Part shown: positions 1 to 5,798 of the stretch, piece after piece
Layout of the letters: every line of letters begins with the position of its first letter
Numbering within the stretch: the stretch's first letter is position 1
Source: Flavobacteriaceae bacterium TMED68
GTDB lineage: Bacteria > Bacteroidota > Bacteroidia > Flavobacteriales > Flavobacteriaceae
DNA: 7,378 nucleotides
Reading direction: 5' to 3'
NCBI GenBank assembly: GCA_002167525.1
Contig: NHDV01000005.1
Location: 23,956-31,333, forward strand
Position numbers and translations under genes: made by a program
The notes under the pieces: model-generated
What the model saw: the letters and a program-made list of their open reading frames with translations, nothing else
Database searches by the model: none
What the model was told of the DNA's origin: nothing

Positions 1-161
1 TCTATTCTATCAGAAACAAAATCGTTGACCCAGTTTCGAAGTGCTTGCTGTTCATTGGGTGTTAGGTAATTAAAAGATTTTTCAAGCTCTTTCTTAAAAA
101 GAGTAACATCAAAACTAACTTTTTTTAATATTTGTTTGTAGTAATTTAAATTCTTCGACAT
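1..161 (-). CDS. Small conserved basic protein, 3' end outside window
   Basis: The minus strand is open from an ATG at 161-159 to the window edge, giving 53 residues that begin MSKNLNYYKQ; the C-terminus and stop are not visible. The protein is rich in Lys, Asn, Tyr and Phe and has no signal peptide or membrane helix. Its pattern (an NYYKQILKKVSFD stretch, then LFKKELEKS, then LTPNEQQALRNW) resembles a family of short hypothetical proteins of about 55-65 residues that I recall from Flavobacteriia; its function is unknown to me. An in-frame ATG at 173-171 would add four residues (MKLI). I prefer the inner start because MSKNLNYYK looks like the usual beginning of that family. It is transcribed away from the tRNA cluster, and I found no clear promoter for it. 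Confidence 0.6.
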   Translation of the reverse strand, partial: MSKNLNYYKQILKKVSFDVTLFKKELEKSFNYLTPNEQQALRNWVNDFVSDRI

Positions 162-245
162 AATCAGTTTCATTAAAAACCACAATTTATGCACAATAAT
201 AAATTTAAAATGTTGTAGAAATGTTAAAAAAATTTTGTGAGATTT

Positions 246-266
246 AATTTTTCTTAAAGAAAAATT
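246..266. repeat. AT-rich inverted repeat in divergent intergenic region
   Basis: AATTTTTC (246-253) and GAAAAATT (259-266) form a perfect 8-bp stem around the loop TTAAA, followed by more T residues to 269. It lies in the 255-bp gap between the minus-strand gene and the first tRNA. No plus-strand gene ends upstream in view, so a terminator role is not supported. It may be chance in very AT-rich DNA. Confidence 0.3.
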
Positions 267-374
267 TTTATCTAAAAAAACGATAAAAAGGACTATTTAA
301 CCAAATTAAATTTTCAAAAAGTTAATTCTGAATTTATTATAAAATTATAGTTGTATAAGAATATATTATTAAGG

Positions 375-405
375 TTTGATGTAACTTGATTAAATGCTAT
401 ATTTG
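375..405 (+). promoter_or_regulatory. Bacteroidota-type promoter for the tRNA-Pro cluster
   Basis: TTTG at 375-378 (-33 element) is followed by a 19-nt spacer and TATATTTG at 398-405, a perfect match to the Bacteroidota -7 consensus TAnnTTTG. Transcription would start near 411-413, giving a leader of about five bases before the tRNA-Pro(TGG) 5' end at 417. The consensus is established for Bacteroides and Flavobacterium; assigning it here is inference from the match and position. Confidence 0.7.
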
Positions 406-416
406 GCCTGAATTTT

Positions 417-491
417 CGGGGTGTAGCGTAGCCCGGTCATCGCGCCTGCTTTGGGAGCAGGAGGTCGCAGGTTCGAATCCTGCCACCCCGA
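417..491 (+). tRNA. tRNA-Pro (anticodon TGG)
   Basis: This is a complete 75-base cloverleaf. The acceptor stem CGGGGTG (417-423) pairs with CACCCCG (484-490), with discriminator A491. The D stem is GCG/CGC (426-428 and 441-443). The anticodon stem CCTGC/GCAGG (445-449 and 457-461) encloses loop TTTGGGA with anticodon TGG at 452-454. The T stem GCAGG/CCTGC encloses loop TTCGAAT. No CCA is encoded, so it must be added by nucleotidyltransferase. With U34 modification this tRNA can usually read most or all CCN proline codons. The genomic C at the first base pair is the usual bacterial tRNA-Pro identity feature. Confidence 0.97.
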
Positions 492-495
492 CGTA

Positions 496-538
496 AAAAA
501 ATTACAATTTATTCATTATAGGTTAGTTGTAATTTTTT
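496..538 (+). terminator. Possible intrinsic terminator after tRNA-Pro(TGG)
   Basis: AAAAAATTACAA (496-507) and TTGTAATTTTTT (527-538) form a perfect 12-bp inverted repeat with a 19-nt loop, starting five bases after the tRNA. The 3' arm ends in a T6 run, as in a rho-independent terminator, but the stem has almost no GC pairs. It might instead slow polymerase or mark 3' processing, leaving the second tRNA-Pro co-transcribed. Confidence 0.5.
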
Positions 539-586
539 ATTTTGGATGACAATGGTATCTAAAATTAGTAAAACTGATTGGAAAGG

Positions 587-642
587 TGGGGTAAATATCA
601 TTAAATACAGAAAAAAGGTAGGTTCAGATTCTACCACCCCGA
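587..642 (+). pseudogene. Decayed tRNA-Pro remnant (acceptor and T arms only)
   Basis: The 3' part is clearly tRNA-like. A T stem GTAGG (618-622) pairs with TCTAC (630-634) around loop TTCAGAT, followed by acceptor strand CACCCCG (635-641) and A642, identical to the acceptor end of the upstream tRNA-Pro(TGG). From 617 on it matches that tRNA at about 21 of 26 bases. TGGGGTA at 587-593 can supply six of seven acceptor pairs, counting one wobble. Only 24 AT-rich bases (594-617) lie between, too few for D and anticodon arms, and no anticodon is visible. Base 58 of the T loop is G instead of the near-universal A. I read it as a proline tRNA copy that lost its core; a short tRNA-like transcript cannot be excluded. 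Confidence 0.65.
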
Positions 643-652
643 CAATATTGTC
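641..652. repeat. 12-bp perfect palindrome GACAATATTGTC
   Basis: GACAAT is followed directly by its reverse complement ATTGTC. The palindrome begins at the last two bases of the tRNA remnant and lies 14 bases before the tRNA-Pro(GGG) gene. It could be a dimeric-protein site, but with no spacer and a single copy this is unproven. Confidence 0.35.
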
Positions 653-666
653 TAATTAATTTTATT

Positions 667-740
667 CGGGATGTGGCGCAGCCTGGTAGCGCACACGCAT
701 GGGGTGCGTGGGGTCGCAGGTTCAAATCCTGTCATCCCGA
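667..740 (+). tRNA. tRNA-Pro (anticodon GGG)
   Basis: This is a complete 74-base cloverleaf. The acceptor stem CGGGATG (667-673) pairs with CATCCCG (733-739), with discriminator A740. The anticodon stem CACGC/GCGTG (694-698 and 706-710) encloses loop ATGGGGT with anticodon GGG at 701-703. The T stem GCAGG/CCTGT includes one G-U pair and encloses loop TTCAAAT. No CCA is encoded. It reads CCC and CCU, complementing the TGG isoacceptor upstream. No good promoter lies directly before it; the nearest TA-rich box would start transcription inside the gene. Co-transcription from the promoter at 375-405 is therefore likely if the hairpin at 496-538 is leaky. Confidence 0.97.
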
Positions 741-836
741 CATTTTCTAAAATCTAATTTGTCAATAAAAACGGCTTATGCAATTAAAAAATAAAATTAT
801 AACTTAAAATAAAAATTTTGTAGATTAAGATAAATT

Positions 837-1967
837 ATGAAGAAACAAATCCTGATATTCACTTTAATAATTGTTTGCTTTCAAATTGCGTGTTCTCAAG
901 AAAACAAACCACCCATACTGGGGCAAGAGGAAAATTACTCTTATGAGGTAGTTGTTGATGGAATTTTTGTACCATGGGGTATGGCATTTATTAAGTCAGA
1001 GGAACTGTTAGTAACTGAGCAATCAGGAATCCTTTATCATGTAAAAAATGGAATTAAAAATGAAGTTGAAGGTCTTCCAAATGTGTATTTTAGAGGACAA
1101 GGAGGTCTTTTGGATGTTGCGCTTCACCCAGATTTTAAATTAAACAAAACTATATTTTTTACATTGGGAGTAAACACAGAAAATGATAAAAAAGGAGGAA
1201 ATACTTCTCTCTATTCAGCTATTATAGATGGTTCAAAATTAATTAATGTAAAACAACTTTACAAAGCAACACCAAACACAAAAGTTTCCCAACATTGGGG
1301 GTCTCGAATAGTTTTTGATAAAAAAGGTCACGTGTATTTTGGTATTGGTGACCGAGGAGAAAGAGATTTAAATCCACAAGATCTTACAAGAGATGGAGGC
1401 AAAATTTATCGTTTAAACCTCGACGGTTCAATTCCATCTGATAATCCATTTATAGAAATTAACAACGTAAAGGATGCAATTTTCTCATACGGACATAGAA
1501 ATCCACAAGGAATGACAATACATCCAAAAACTGGTCAAATATGGGAACATGAACATGGTCCACGCGGAGGTGATGAAATTAATATTATAAGAAAAGGATT
1601 AAACTATGGATGGCCAAAAATAACTTATGGCAAGGATTATATTGACTACGTCGGAATAAGTCCTTTAGGAAAGACCACAAGTCTTCCTGGAATGGAACAG
1701 CCATTATATTATTGGATTCCTTCCATAGCTCCCAGTGGTATGGCCTTTTCTACATCAAATATTTATGGTGATTGGAAAGGTGATTTGTTTGTAGGATCTT
1801 TAAAATTCGAATATCTAGAGCGTTTAGTGATAAAAGAAAATAAGGTTGTCAAAAGAGAAAAAATTTTAGACGGAATTGGCAGGGTTAGAAATGTTGTTGA
1901 AGGGCCAGATGGATATTTATATCTTGGTATCGAAGGAACCGGAATTGTAAAAGTTTTGCCGAAATAA
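837..1967 (+). CDS. PQQ-dependent sugar dehydrogenase family protein, exported lipoprotein
   Basis: This 376-residue protein belongs to the GSDH (soluble PQQ glucose dehydrogenase / YliI) beta-propeller family, whose members oxidise sugars with pyrroloquinoline quinone outside the cytoplasm. Visible family landmarks are GQGG (87-90), QHWGSR with the candidate catalytic base His153, GDRGERDLNPQDLTRDGGK (171-189), GHRNPQG with the Arg-Asn pair at 221-222, EHEHGPRGGDE (237-247) and GRVRNVVEGPDG (348-359). Residues 1-18 are a hydrophobic signal ending in FQIAC at Cys19 and followed by SQ, as in many Bacteroidota lipoproteins; Gln at -3 is atypical for a lipobox. The length is normal. The stop codon shares one base with the start of a cytochrome c gene, which suggests an electron-transfer partner. 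The true substrate is unknown, and some homologues have no proven PQQ use. No convincing promoter was found upstream. Confidence 0.88.
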   Translation: MKKQILIFTLIIVCFQIACSQENKPPILGQEENYSYEVVVDGIFVPWGMAFIKSEELLVTEQSGILYHVKNGIKNEVEGLPNVYFRGQGGLLDVALHPDFKLNKTIFFTLGVNTENDKKGGNTSLYSAIIDGSKLINVKQLYKATPNTKVSQHWGSRIVFDKKGHVYFGIGDRGERDLNPQDLTRDGGKIYRLNLDGSIPSDNPFIEINNVKDAIFSYGHRNPQGMTIHPKTGQIWEHEHGPRGGDEINIIRKGLNYGWPKITYGKDYIDYVGISPLGKTTSLPGMEQPLYYWIPSIAPSGMAFSTSNIYGDWKGDLFVGSLKFEYLERLVIKENKVVKREKILDGIGRVRNVVEGPDGYLYLGIEGTGIVKVLPK

Positions 1968-2389
1968 TGAAGTCTGCTTTACTAATATATATATCTTTTT
2001 GTTTAATTGCATTTTTAAATTTAGGAATACAGAAAAGTAAATCTGAAAGCATCAAAAATGGAGCTGAATTATATAGAGATTTTTGTTATCGATGCCATGG
2101 ATTTAATGGAGAAGGTCAAACAGATTTGATACCACCATTAAAATCTTCTGATTATTTGCTCAACAATATTGATCTTTCAATAGCTGGACTAAAATATGGT
2201 TTGAAAGGAAAGATAATTGTTAATGGTAAATCTTACAACAGTTACATGGCATATCAAGGTCTTGAAAATGATGAGATAGCTGATATTATGAATTATATTT
2301 TAAACGAGTGGGGAAATAATTCAGAGGAACTTATTACGTTCGAAAGAGTAGAAAAAGTTAAAAAATCTATCCTTAATGGCCAAAAATAA
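1967..2389 (+). CDS. Exported monohaem cytochrome c
   Basis: This 140-residue class I type cytochrome c has one haem-binding motif, CYRCH, at 40-44 inside the typical NGAELYRDFCYRCHGFNGEG context. Met94 (YNSYMAYQ) is the likely distal axial ligand, followed by the C-terminal helix ENDEIADIMNYILNEW (100-115). Residues 1-20 are a hydrophobic N-terminal segment that would direct export, so haem would be attached in the periplasm. The ATG overlaps the dehydrogenase stop by one base (TAATG), a coupling arrangement. The pairing suggests that it accepts electrons from the sugar dehydrogenase and passes them to a terminal oxidase; that link is inference. The charged tail after residue 120 is not part of the haem domain, and its DNA overlaps the next gene by 14 bases. 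Confidence 0.9.
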   Translation: MKSALLIYISFCLIAFLNLGIQKSKSESIKNGAELYRDFCYRCHGFNGEGQTDLIPPLKSSDYLLNNIDLSIAGLKYGLKGKIIVNGKSYNSYMAYQGLENDEIADIMNYILNEWGNNSEELITFERVEKVKKSILNGQK

Positions 2390-2687
2390 ATTTAAGTGGA
2401 ATAAGCTTAGCTCCGCAAAGCGGTCATATTATATTTATGGAATCATTTTAATCAGCTTTATTATATGGATGGCTTTTATTGATTCTCACTCTTTAATAAT
2501 ACATACGGAGCTTAATAAGGAGATTAGAAAACTTGAAAGCGAGAAAAAAGCACTTGAAGGAATCATTAACAATGATAAAAATACCATCCAAAAACTAAAA
2601 AATATTGATAGTTTAGAAAGGTTTGCGAGAGAGAATTATGGTCACAAAAAAGAAAATGAAACTATTTTTATTATTGAAGCACAGTAA
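2376..2687 (+). CDS. FtsB/DivIC-type septum formation initiator protein
   Basis: This 103-residue bitopic membrane protein has a basic cytoplasmic N-terminus (1-17), one transmembrane helix (about 18-34, YYIYGIILISFIIWMAF), a charged coiled coil (about 44-77) and the family-typical C-terminal signature ERFARENYGHKKENE (81-95). FtsB/DivIC proteins join FtsL and FtsQ/DivIB in the division complex and help activate septal peptidoglycan synthesis. The size and layout match the family. The start lies 14 bases inside the cytochrome c gene, in another frame, so translation is probably coupled. No alternative start before the membrane helix is available. Placement downstream of redox genes is unusual compared with the neighbourhoods I remember. 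I cannot tell from sequence whether FtsB or DivIC is the better name. Confidence 0.85.
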   Translation: MAKNKFKWNKLSSAKRSYYIYGIILISFIIWMAFIDSHSLIIHTELNKEIRKLESEKKALEGIINNDKNTIQKLKNIDSLERFARENYGHKKENETIFIIEAQ

Positions 2688-2717
2688 TGAAAATTAAACT
2701 TTAAATTATAGAAATCT

Positions 2718-2761
2718 TTCTTTTAAATAATTATTAAATCATATTAAAAGAATCTTTTTTT
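2718..2761 (+). terminator. Weak candidate terminator between the division gene and parA
   Basis: TTCTTTTAA (2718-2726) and TTAAAAGAA (2744-2752) form a 9-bp inverted repeat with a 17-nt loop, followed by TC and a T7 run at 2755-2761. The stem is almost all A-T, so stability is low. It sits in the 120-bp gap (2688-2807) that separates the upstream three-gene run from parA. No good -33/-7 pair for parA was found there; TTG at 2775-2777 and TTTTTTTG at 2792-2799 are too close together and imperfect. Confidence 0.35.
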
Positions 2762-2807
2762 AGGGATTAAATAATTGTATTTTTAAGAAGTTTTTTTTGA
2801 AAGAACC

Positions 2808-3602
2808 ATGGGTAAAATAATCGCTATTGCAAACCAAAAGGGGGGGGTTGGTAAAACTACAACAGCAGTAAATCTTGCTGCTGCTCTTGGTATTTTAGAA
2901 AAAAAAATATTATTAATCGATGCAGATCCACAGGCAAATGCTACATCTGGTTTGGGGATAAATTTGGATAATAGAAAAAATGGTACGTATCAACTTTTAG
3001 AGCATACAGCACTTGCTTCTGAGGCTATAATTAAAACAAAAAGTACAAATGTAGATTTAATTCCTTCTCATATTGACTTAGTTGCGTCAGAAATTGAATT
3101 AGTTGATAAAGAAGATAGAGAGTATATGTTAAAAAAAATACTTGAAGAAATTCAAGATACGTATGATTTCATTTTGATTGATTGTGCTCCCTCTTTAGGG
3201 TTAATTACTTTAAACGCACTTGTTGCAGCACAAGCTGTTATGATTCCTATTCAATGCGAATATTTTGCGCTTGAAGGACTAGGGAAATTACTCAATACAA
3301 TAAAAAGTGTTCAAAAAATTCATAATAATGAACTTGATATTGAAGGCCTCCTTCTCACTATGTATGACATACGTTTGAGATTGTCCAATCAGGTTGTTGA
3401 AGAAGTTAGAAAACACTTTGGTAAAATGGTATTTAAAACGATTATACAGAGAAATATAAAACTGAGCGAGGCTCCAAGTTTCGGTGAGGATATCATCAAA
3501 TATGACGTTTCTAGTAGAGGTGCAAAAAGTTATTTATCATTAGGAAATGAAATAATTAAAAGAAATAAACAGTGGCAAAATCCAATAGAAAGCAAGTTTT
3601 AG
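2808..3602 (+). CDS. parA: ParA/Soj chromosome partitioning ATPase
   Basis: This 264-residue ParA of the short chromosomal (Soj) type starts directly with the ATPase fold and has no N-terminal helix-turn-helix. The deviant Walker A KGGVGKTT is at 11-18 with the signature lysine Lys11. DADPQANAT (Walker A') is at 38-46, DCAPSLG (Walker B) at 125-131, and the conserved RNIKLSEAPSFG loop at 215-226. ATP-bound dimers bind DNA nonspecifically, and ParB stimulates hydrolysis to move replication origins apart. The gene overlaps parB by 31 bases. The Walker A codons contain a run of eight G (2840-2847), striking in this AT-rich DNA. The ATG at 2808 leaves no room for a longer family N-terminus and is preceded by an A-rich stretch, as is common in Bacteroidota. 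Confidence 0.97.
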   Translation: MGKIIAIANQKGGVGKTTTAVNLAAALGILEKKILLIDADPQANATSGLGINLDNRKNGTYQLLEHTALASEAIIKTKSTNVDLIPSHIDLVASEIELVDKEDREYMLKKILEEIQDTYDFILIDCAPSLGLITLNALVAAQAVMIPIQCEYFALEGLGKLLNTIKSVQKIHNNELDIEGLLLTMYDIRLRLSNQVVEEVRKHFGKMVFKTIIQRNIKLSEAPSFGEDIIKYDVSSRGAKSYLSLGNEIIKRNKQWQNPIESKF

Positions 3603-4462
3603 GAAGAGGACTTTCCGCCTTATTAAATGATCCTAAAGATTCAGATGATAAAATCTTAGATAAAGACACTACTAATATAATAGGAAGTATAGTTAATTTA
3701 CCAGTATCGAATATTAAAACAAACCCTTCACAGCCTAGAAGTAATTTTAATGAGGAATCCCTTAAAGAATTAAGTGTTTCAATAGGAGAACTTGGAATAA
3801 TTCAGCCAATAACTGTCAGGAAAATGAAAGCTGATGAATACCAATTAATATCTGGCGAACGTAGACTCAAAGCAACATTACTGGCTGGCATAGGTGAAAT
3901 TCCAGCATACATTCGCTTGGCAAATGATTCAGAGTTATTGGAGATGGCATTAGTTGAAAATATTCAAAGAGAAGATCTAGATCCAATTGAAATCGCACTA
4001 TCTTATCAAAGACTTTTAGTTGAAATTAATTTGACTCAAGAAAAGCTCAGTGAAAGGATAGGAAAAAAAAGATCTACAATAGCAAATTATATTCGATTAC
4101 TAAAATTAGATCCAATAATTCAAACAGGTATTAGGGATAAATTTGTTTCAATGGGCCATGGTCGAGCACTCATAAACATTTCCGATTTAAATGTTCAAGT
4201 CAAATTATATAAGAAAATTATAAAAAAAGGACTTTCAGTTCGACAAGTTGAAAAATTAGTTCAGGAAATTAAAAGTCCGAATGAAAAATCATATAATTAC
4301 TCCTCACCGTTTTTAAATCAATCAGCTATTGAATTAGAAGAAATTTTTGAGACCACAGTTTCAGTAATTTCTAATGATAATGGGAAAGGTTACATGAAAA
4401 TTTTATTTGATTCTCAAGAAAAACTTCAGGATATTTTAAATAAAATTAAAAGTGAAAGTTAA
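3572..4462 (+). CDS. parB: ParB/Spo0J centromere-binding CTPase
   Basis: This 296-residue ParB has the classical layout. LGRGLSALL (10-18) is the N-terminal ParA-stimulating segment. NPSQPRSNF (51-59) opens the ParB/Srx domain, GERR (95-98) belongs to the CTP-binding pocket, and ENIQREDLDPIE (129-140) is the second nucleotide-contacting box. A helix-turn-helix for parS recognition spans about 154-177 (LTQEKLSERIGKKRSTIANY), followed by GHGRAL at 195-200. The C-terminal 60 residues form the probable dimerisation domain. ParB loads at parS as a CTP-dependent sliding clamp and activates ParA. Translation starts 31 bases before the parA stop, so the two are almost certainly co-translated. No parS-like GTTTCACGTGAAAC site occurs in the window. 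Confidence 0.97.
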   Translation: MAKSNRKQVLGRGLSALLNDPKDSDDKILDKDTTNIIGSIVNLPVSNIKTNPSQPRSNFNEESLKELSVSIGELGIIQPITVRKMKADEYQLISGERRLKATLLAGIGEIPAYIRLANDSELLEMALVENIQREDLDPIEIALSYQRLLVEINLTQEKLSERIGKKRSTIANYIRLLKLDPIIQTGIRDKFVSMGHGRALINISDLNVQVKLYKKIIKKGLSVRQVEKLVQEIKSPNEKSYNYSSPFLNQSAIELEEIFETTVSVISNDNGKGYMKILFDSQEKLQDILNKIKSES

Positions 4463-5039
4463 AACGGTCGATTTTTTTATCATCTTAATATTAATTTGTA
4501 ACATAAATTTTTCACAAAGAATTCAAAATAACCTTACACCTAAGGATACCATTTTTGAGCAGTCTAAGCGTTTTTTGAGATTGAAACATTTGATTAACGA
4601 CCCACTAACACCATCTAAAGCAGCATTTTACTCAGCAATTATACCAGGTTTAGGCCAAGCATATTTAGGAAAGGCCTGGAAAATACCAATTATTTATTCC
4701 GCTATAGGCGCATCTCTATACTATTTTGATTTGAATAACAAAGAGATGAACGAATATAGAAATGCTTACAAAAGAAGACTTAATGGTTTTTTTGATGATA
4801 GATTTCTAGAATTAGCAATTCCTATAACTACTGAACAACTTCTTCTTGGCATGGAATTTCATAAAAACTATAGAGATATAGCACTAGTATTAGCCGCTCT
4901 TTCCTATATGCTTAATATATTAGAAGCAAATGTAAGTGCACATTTACTTCAATTTAATGTTAGTGAAGATTTGTCAATTACACCAAATTTAATTATCGAT
5001 GAAGAAATAAGAGGTCTTCATTTAGCTTTAAAATTTTAG
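4452..5039 (+). CDS. DUF5683 family membrane protein, function unknown
   Basis: This 195-residue protein uses a GTG start at 4452, 11 bases inside parB. The start is supported because it gives a proper signal peptide (Lys-rich start, hydrophobic 8-20, then FSQ); the next Met, at residue 99, would remove most of the domain. The family core is PGLGQAYLGKAWKIPI at 65-80, which I recognise as the DUF5683 signature. Hydrophobic segments lie near 78-92 and 142-158, separated by a charged loop containing EYRNAYKRRL. The C-terminal part (AHLLQFNVSEDLSITP) matches the usual end of the family. No enzyme motif is visible. The conserved place between parB and dapB in Flavobacteriia suggests an envelope role, but none is established to my knowledge. 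Confidence 0.85.
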   Translation: MKVKTVDFFIILILICNINFSQRIQNNLTPKDTIFEQSKRFLRLKHLINDPLTPSKAAFYSAIIPGLGQAYLGKAWKIPIIYSAIGASLYYFDLNNKEMNEYRNAYKRRLNGFFDDRFLELAIPITTEQLLLGMEFHKNYRDIALVLAALSYMLNILEANVSAHLLQFNVSEDLSITPNLIIDEEIRGLHLALKF

Positions 5040-5042
5040 ATC

Positions 5043-5744
5043 ATGAAAATTGCATTGTTAGGATACGGAAAAATGGGCAAAATGATCGATTCATATGCCA
5101 AAAAAAGAAAACATAAAATTAGTTTTATTCTTGATAGAGACTATGAAAAGGGATCATTGACTGAAGCAGATGTGGCTATAAATTTTAGTGTTCCGGAATC
5201 AGCTGTTTCAAATATCAAACTTGCTTTAGAAAATAATATACCTGTTGTATGCGGAACGACAGGATGGCTTAATAGAATTTCTGAGATTGAAAAATTTTGT
5301 ATTAAAAACAATAGTGCTTTTTTATATGCATCAAACTTCAGTATAGGTGTAAACATTTTTTTTAAAGTTAATAAATGTTTAGCAAAATTAATGAGCCCTA
5401 ACACACCTGATTACTACGCTTCAATTGAAGAAATTCATCATGCTGAAAAATTAGATTCACCAAGTGGAACTGCAATAAGTTTGGCTGAAGATATTATTAA
5501 TAGTACAATTTATGAAAAATGGGAGTTAGGAAGACATAATAAAAAATCTTTGAAAATTGAATCTATTAGAGAAGGTGATAATCCTGGAACTCACTCAGTA
5601 AATTATGTCTCTCAGCTCGATGAAATCTCAATTAAACATAAGGCGTATAAAAGAGATGGATTTGCATTAGGTGCTGTTATTGCAGCAGAGTGGTTAATTG
5701 ATAAAAAGGGCATTTTCAATATGAATGATGTTCTAAAAATTTAA
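5043..5744 (+). CDS. dapB: 4-hydroxy-tetrahydrodipicolinate reductase (DapB)
   Basis: DapB reduces the DapA product to tetrahydrodipicolinate with NAD(P)H, in the cytoplasmic pathway to meso-diaminopimelate and lysine. The N-terminal Rossmann fold shows GYGKMG at 7-12. CGTTGW (70-75) and ASNFSIGVN (96-104) are the conserved cofactor-side and hinge motifs. The substrate site shows IHHAEKLDSPSGTA (131-144), with catalytic His132 and Lys136 aligned to His159 and Lys163 of the E. coli enzyme; the residues at E. coli 161-162 (Arg-His) are Ala-Glu here. At 233 residues it is shorter than the E. coli enzyme (273), as is usual for Bacteroidota. The ATG follows the DUF5683 stop after three bases, so the genes are likely one operon. 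Confidence 0.96.
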   Translation: MKIALLGYGKMGKMIDSYAKKRKHKISFILDRDYEKGSLTEADVAINFSVPESAVSNIKLALENNIPVVCGTTGWLNRISEIEKFCIKNNSAFLYASNFSIGVNIFFKVNKCLAKLMSPNTPDYYASIEEIHHAEKLDSPSGTAISLAEDIINSTIYEKWELGRHNKKSLKIESIREGDNPGTHSVNYVSQLDEISIKHKAYKRDGFALGAVIAAEWLIDKKGIFNMNDVLKI

Positions 5745-5777
5745 CAATACATTAGACATAATTGGAATGATCACTAT

Positions 5778-5785
5778 TATCTTTG
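5778..5785 (+). promoter_or_regulatory. Candidate -7 box before lepB
   Basis: TATCTTTG matches the Bacteroidota -7 consensus TAnnTTTG exactly and lies 13 bases before the lepB ATG, in the 54-bp gap after dapB. The only nearby TTG (5762-5764) is 13 bases upstream of it, shorter than the usual spacer, so an independent lepB promoter is only tentative. The transcript leader would be very short. Confidence 0.35.
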
Positions 5786-5798
5786 AAAAAACACCAAT

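Noticed and set aside
617..642. Copy of a tRNA 3' end as an integrative-element attachment site
   Set aside because: It matches at only about 21 of 26 bases with paired substitutions, no integrase or element lies between it and the tRNA, and the interval is too short for an island.
657..664. TAATTTTA as a -7 box for tRNA-Pro(GGG)
   Set aside because: The last base misses the consensus and transcription would begin inside the tRNA gene.
1331..1336. CACGTG core resembling the centre of a parS site, upstream of parAB
   Set aside because: Only the six-base core matches; the flanks GGT and TAT do not fit the TTT and AAA arms of GTTTCACGTGAAAC, and it lies inside the sugar dehydrogenase gene.
5141..5404. 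87-codon open frame on the minus strand
   Set aside because: It lies entirely within dapB, whose catalytic motifs are intact; the reverse-frame product shows no recognisable domain.
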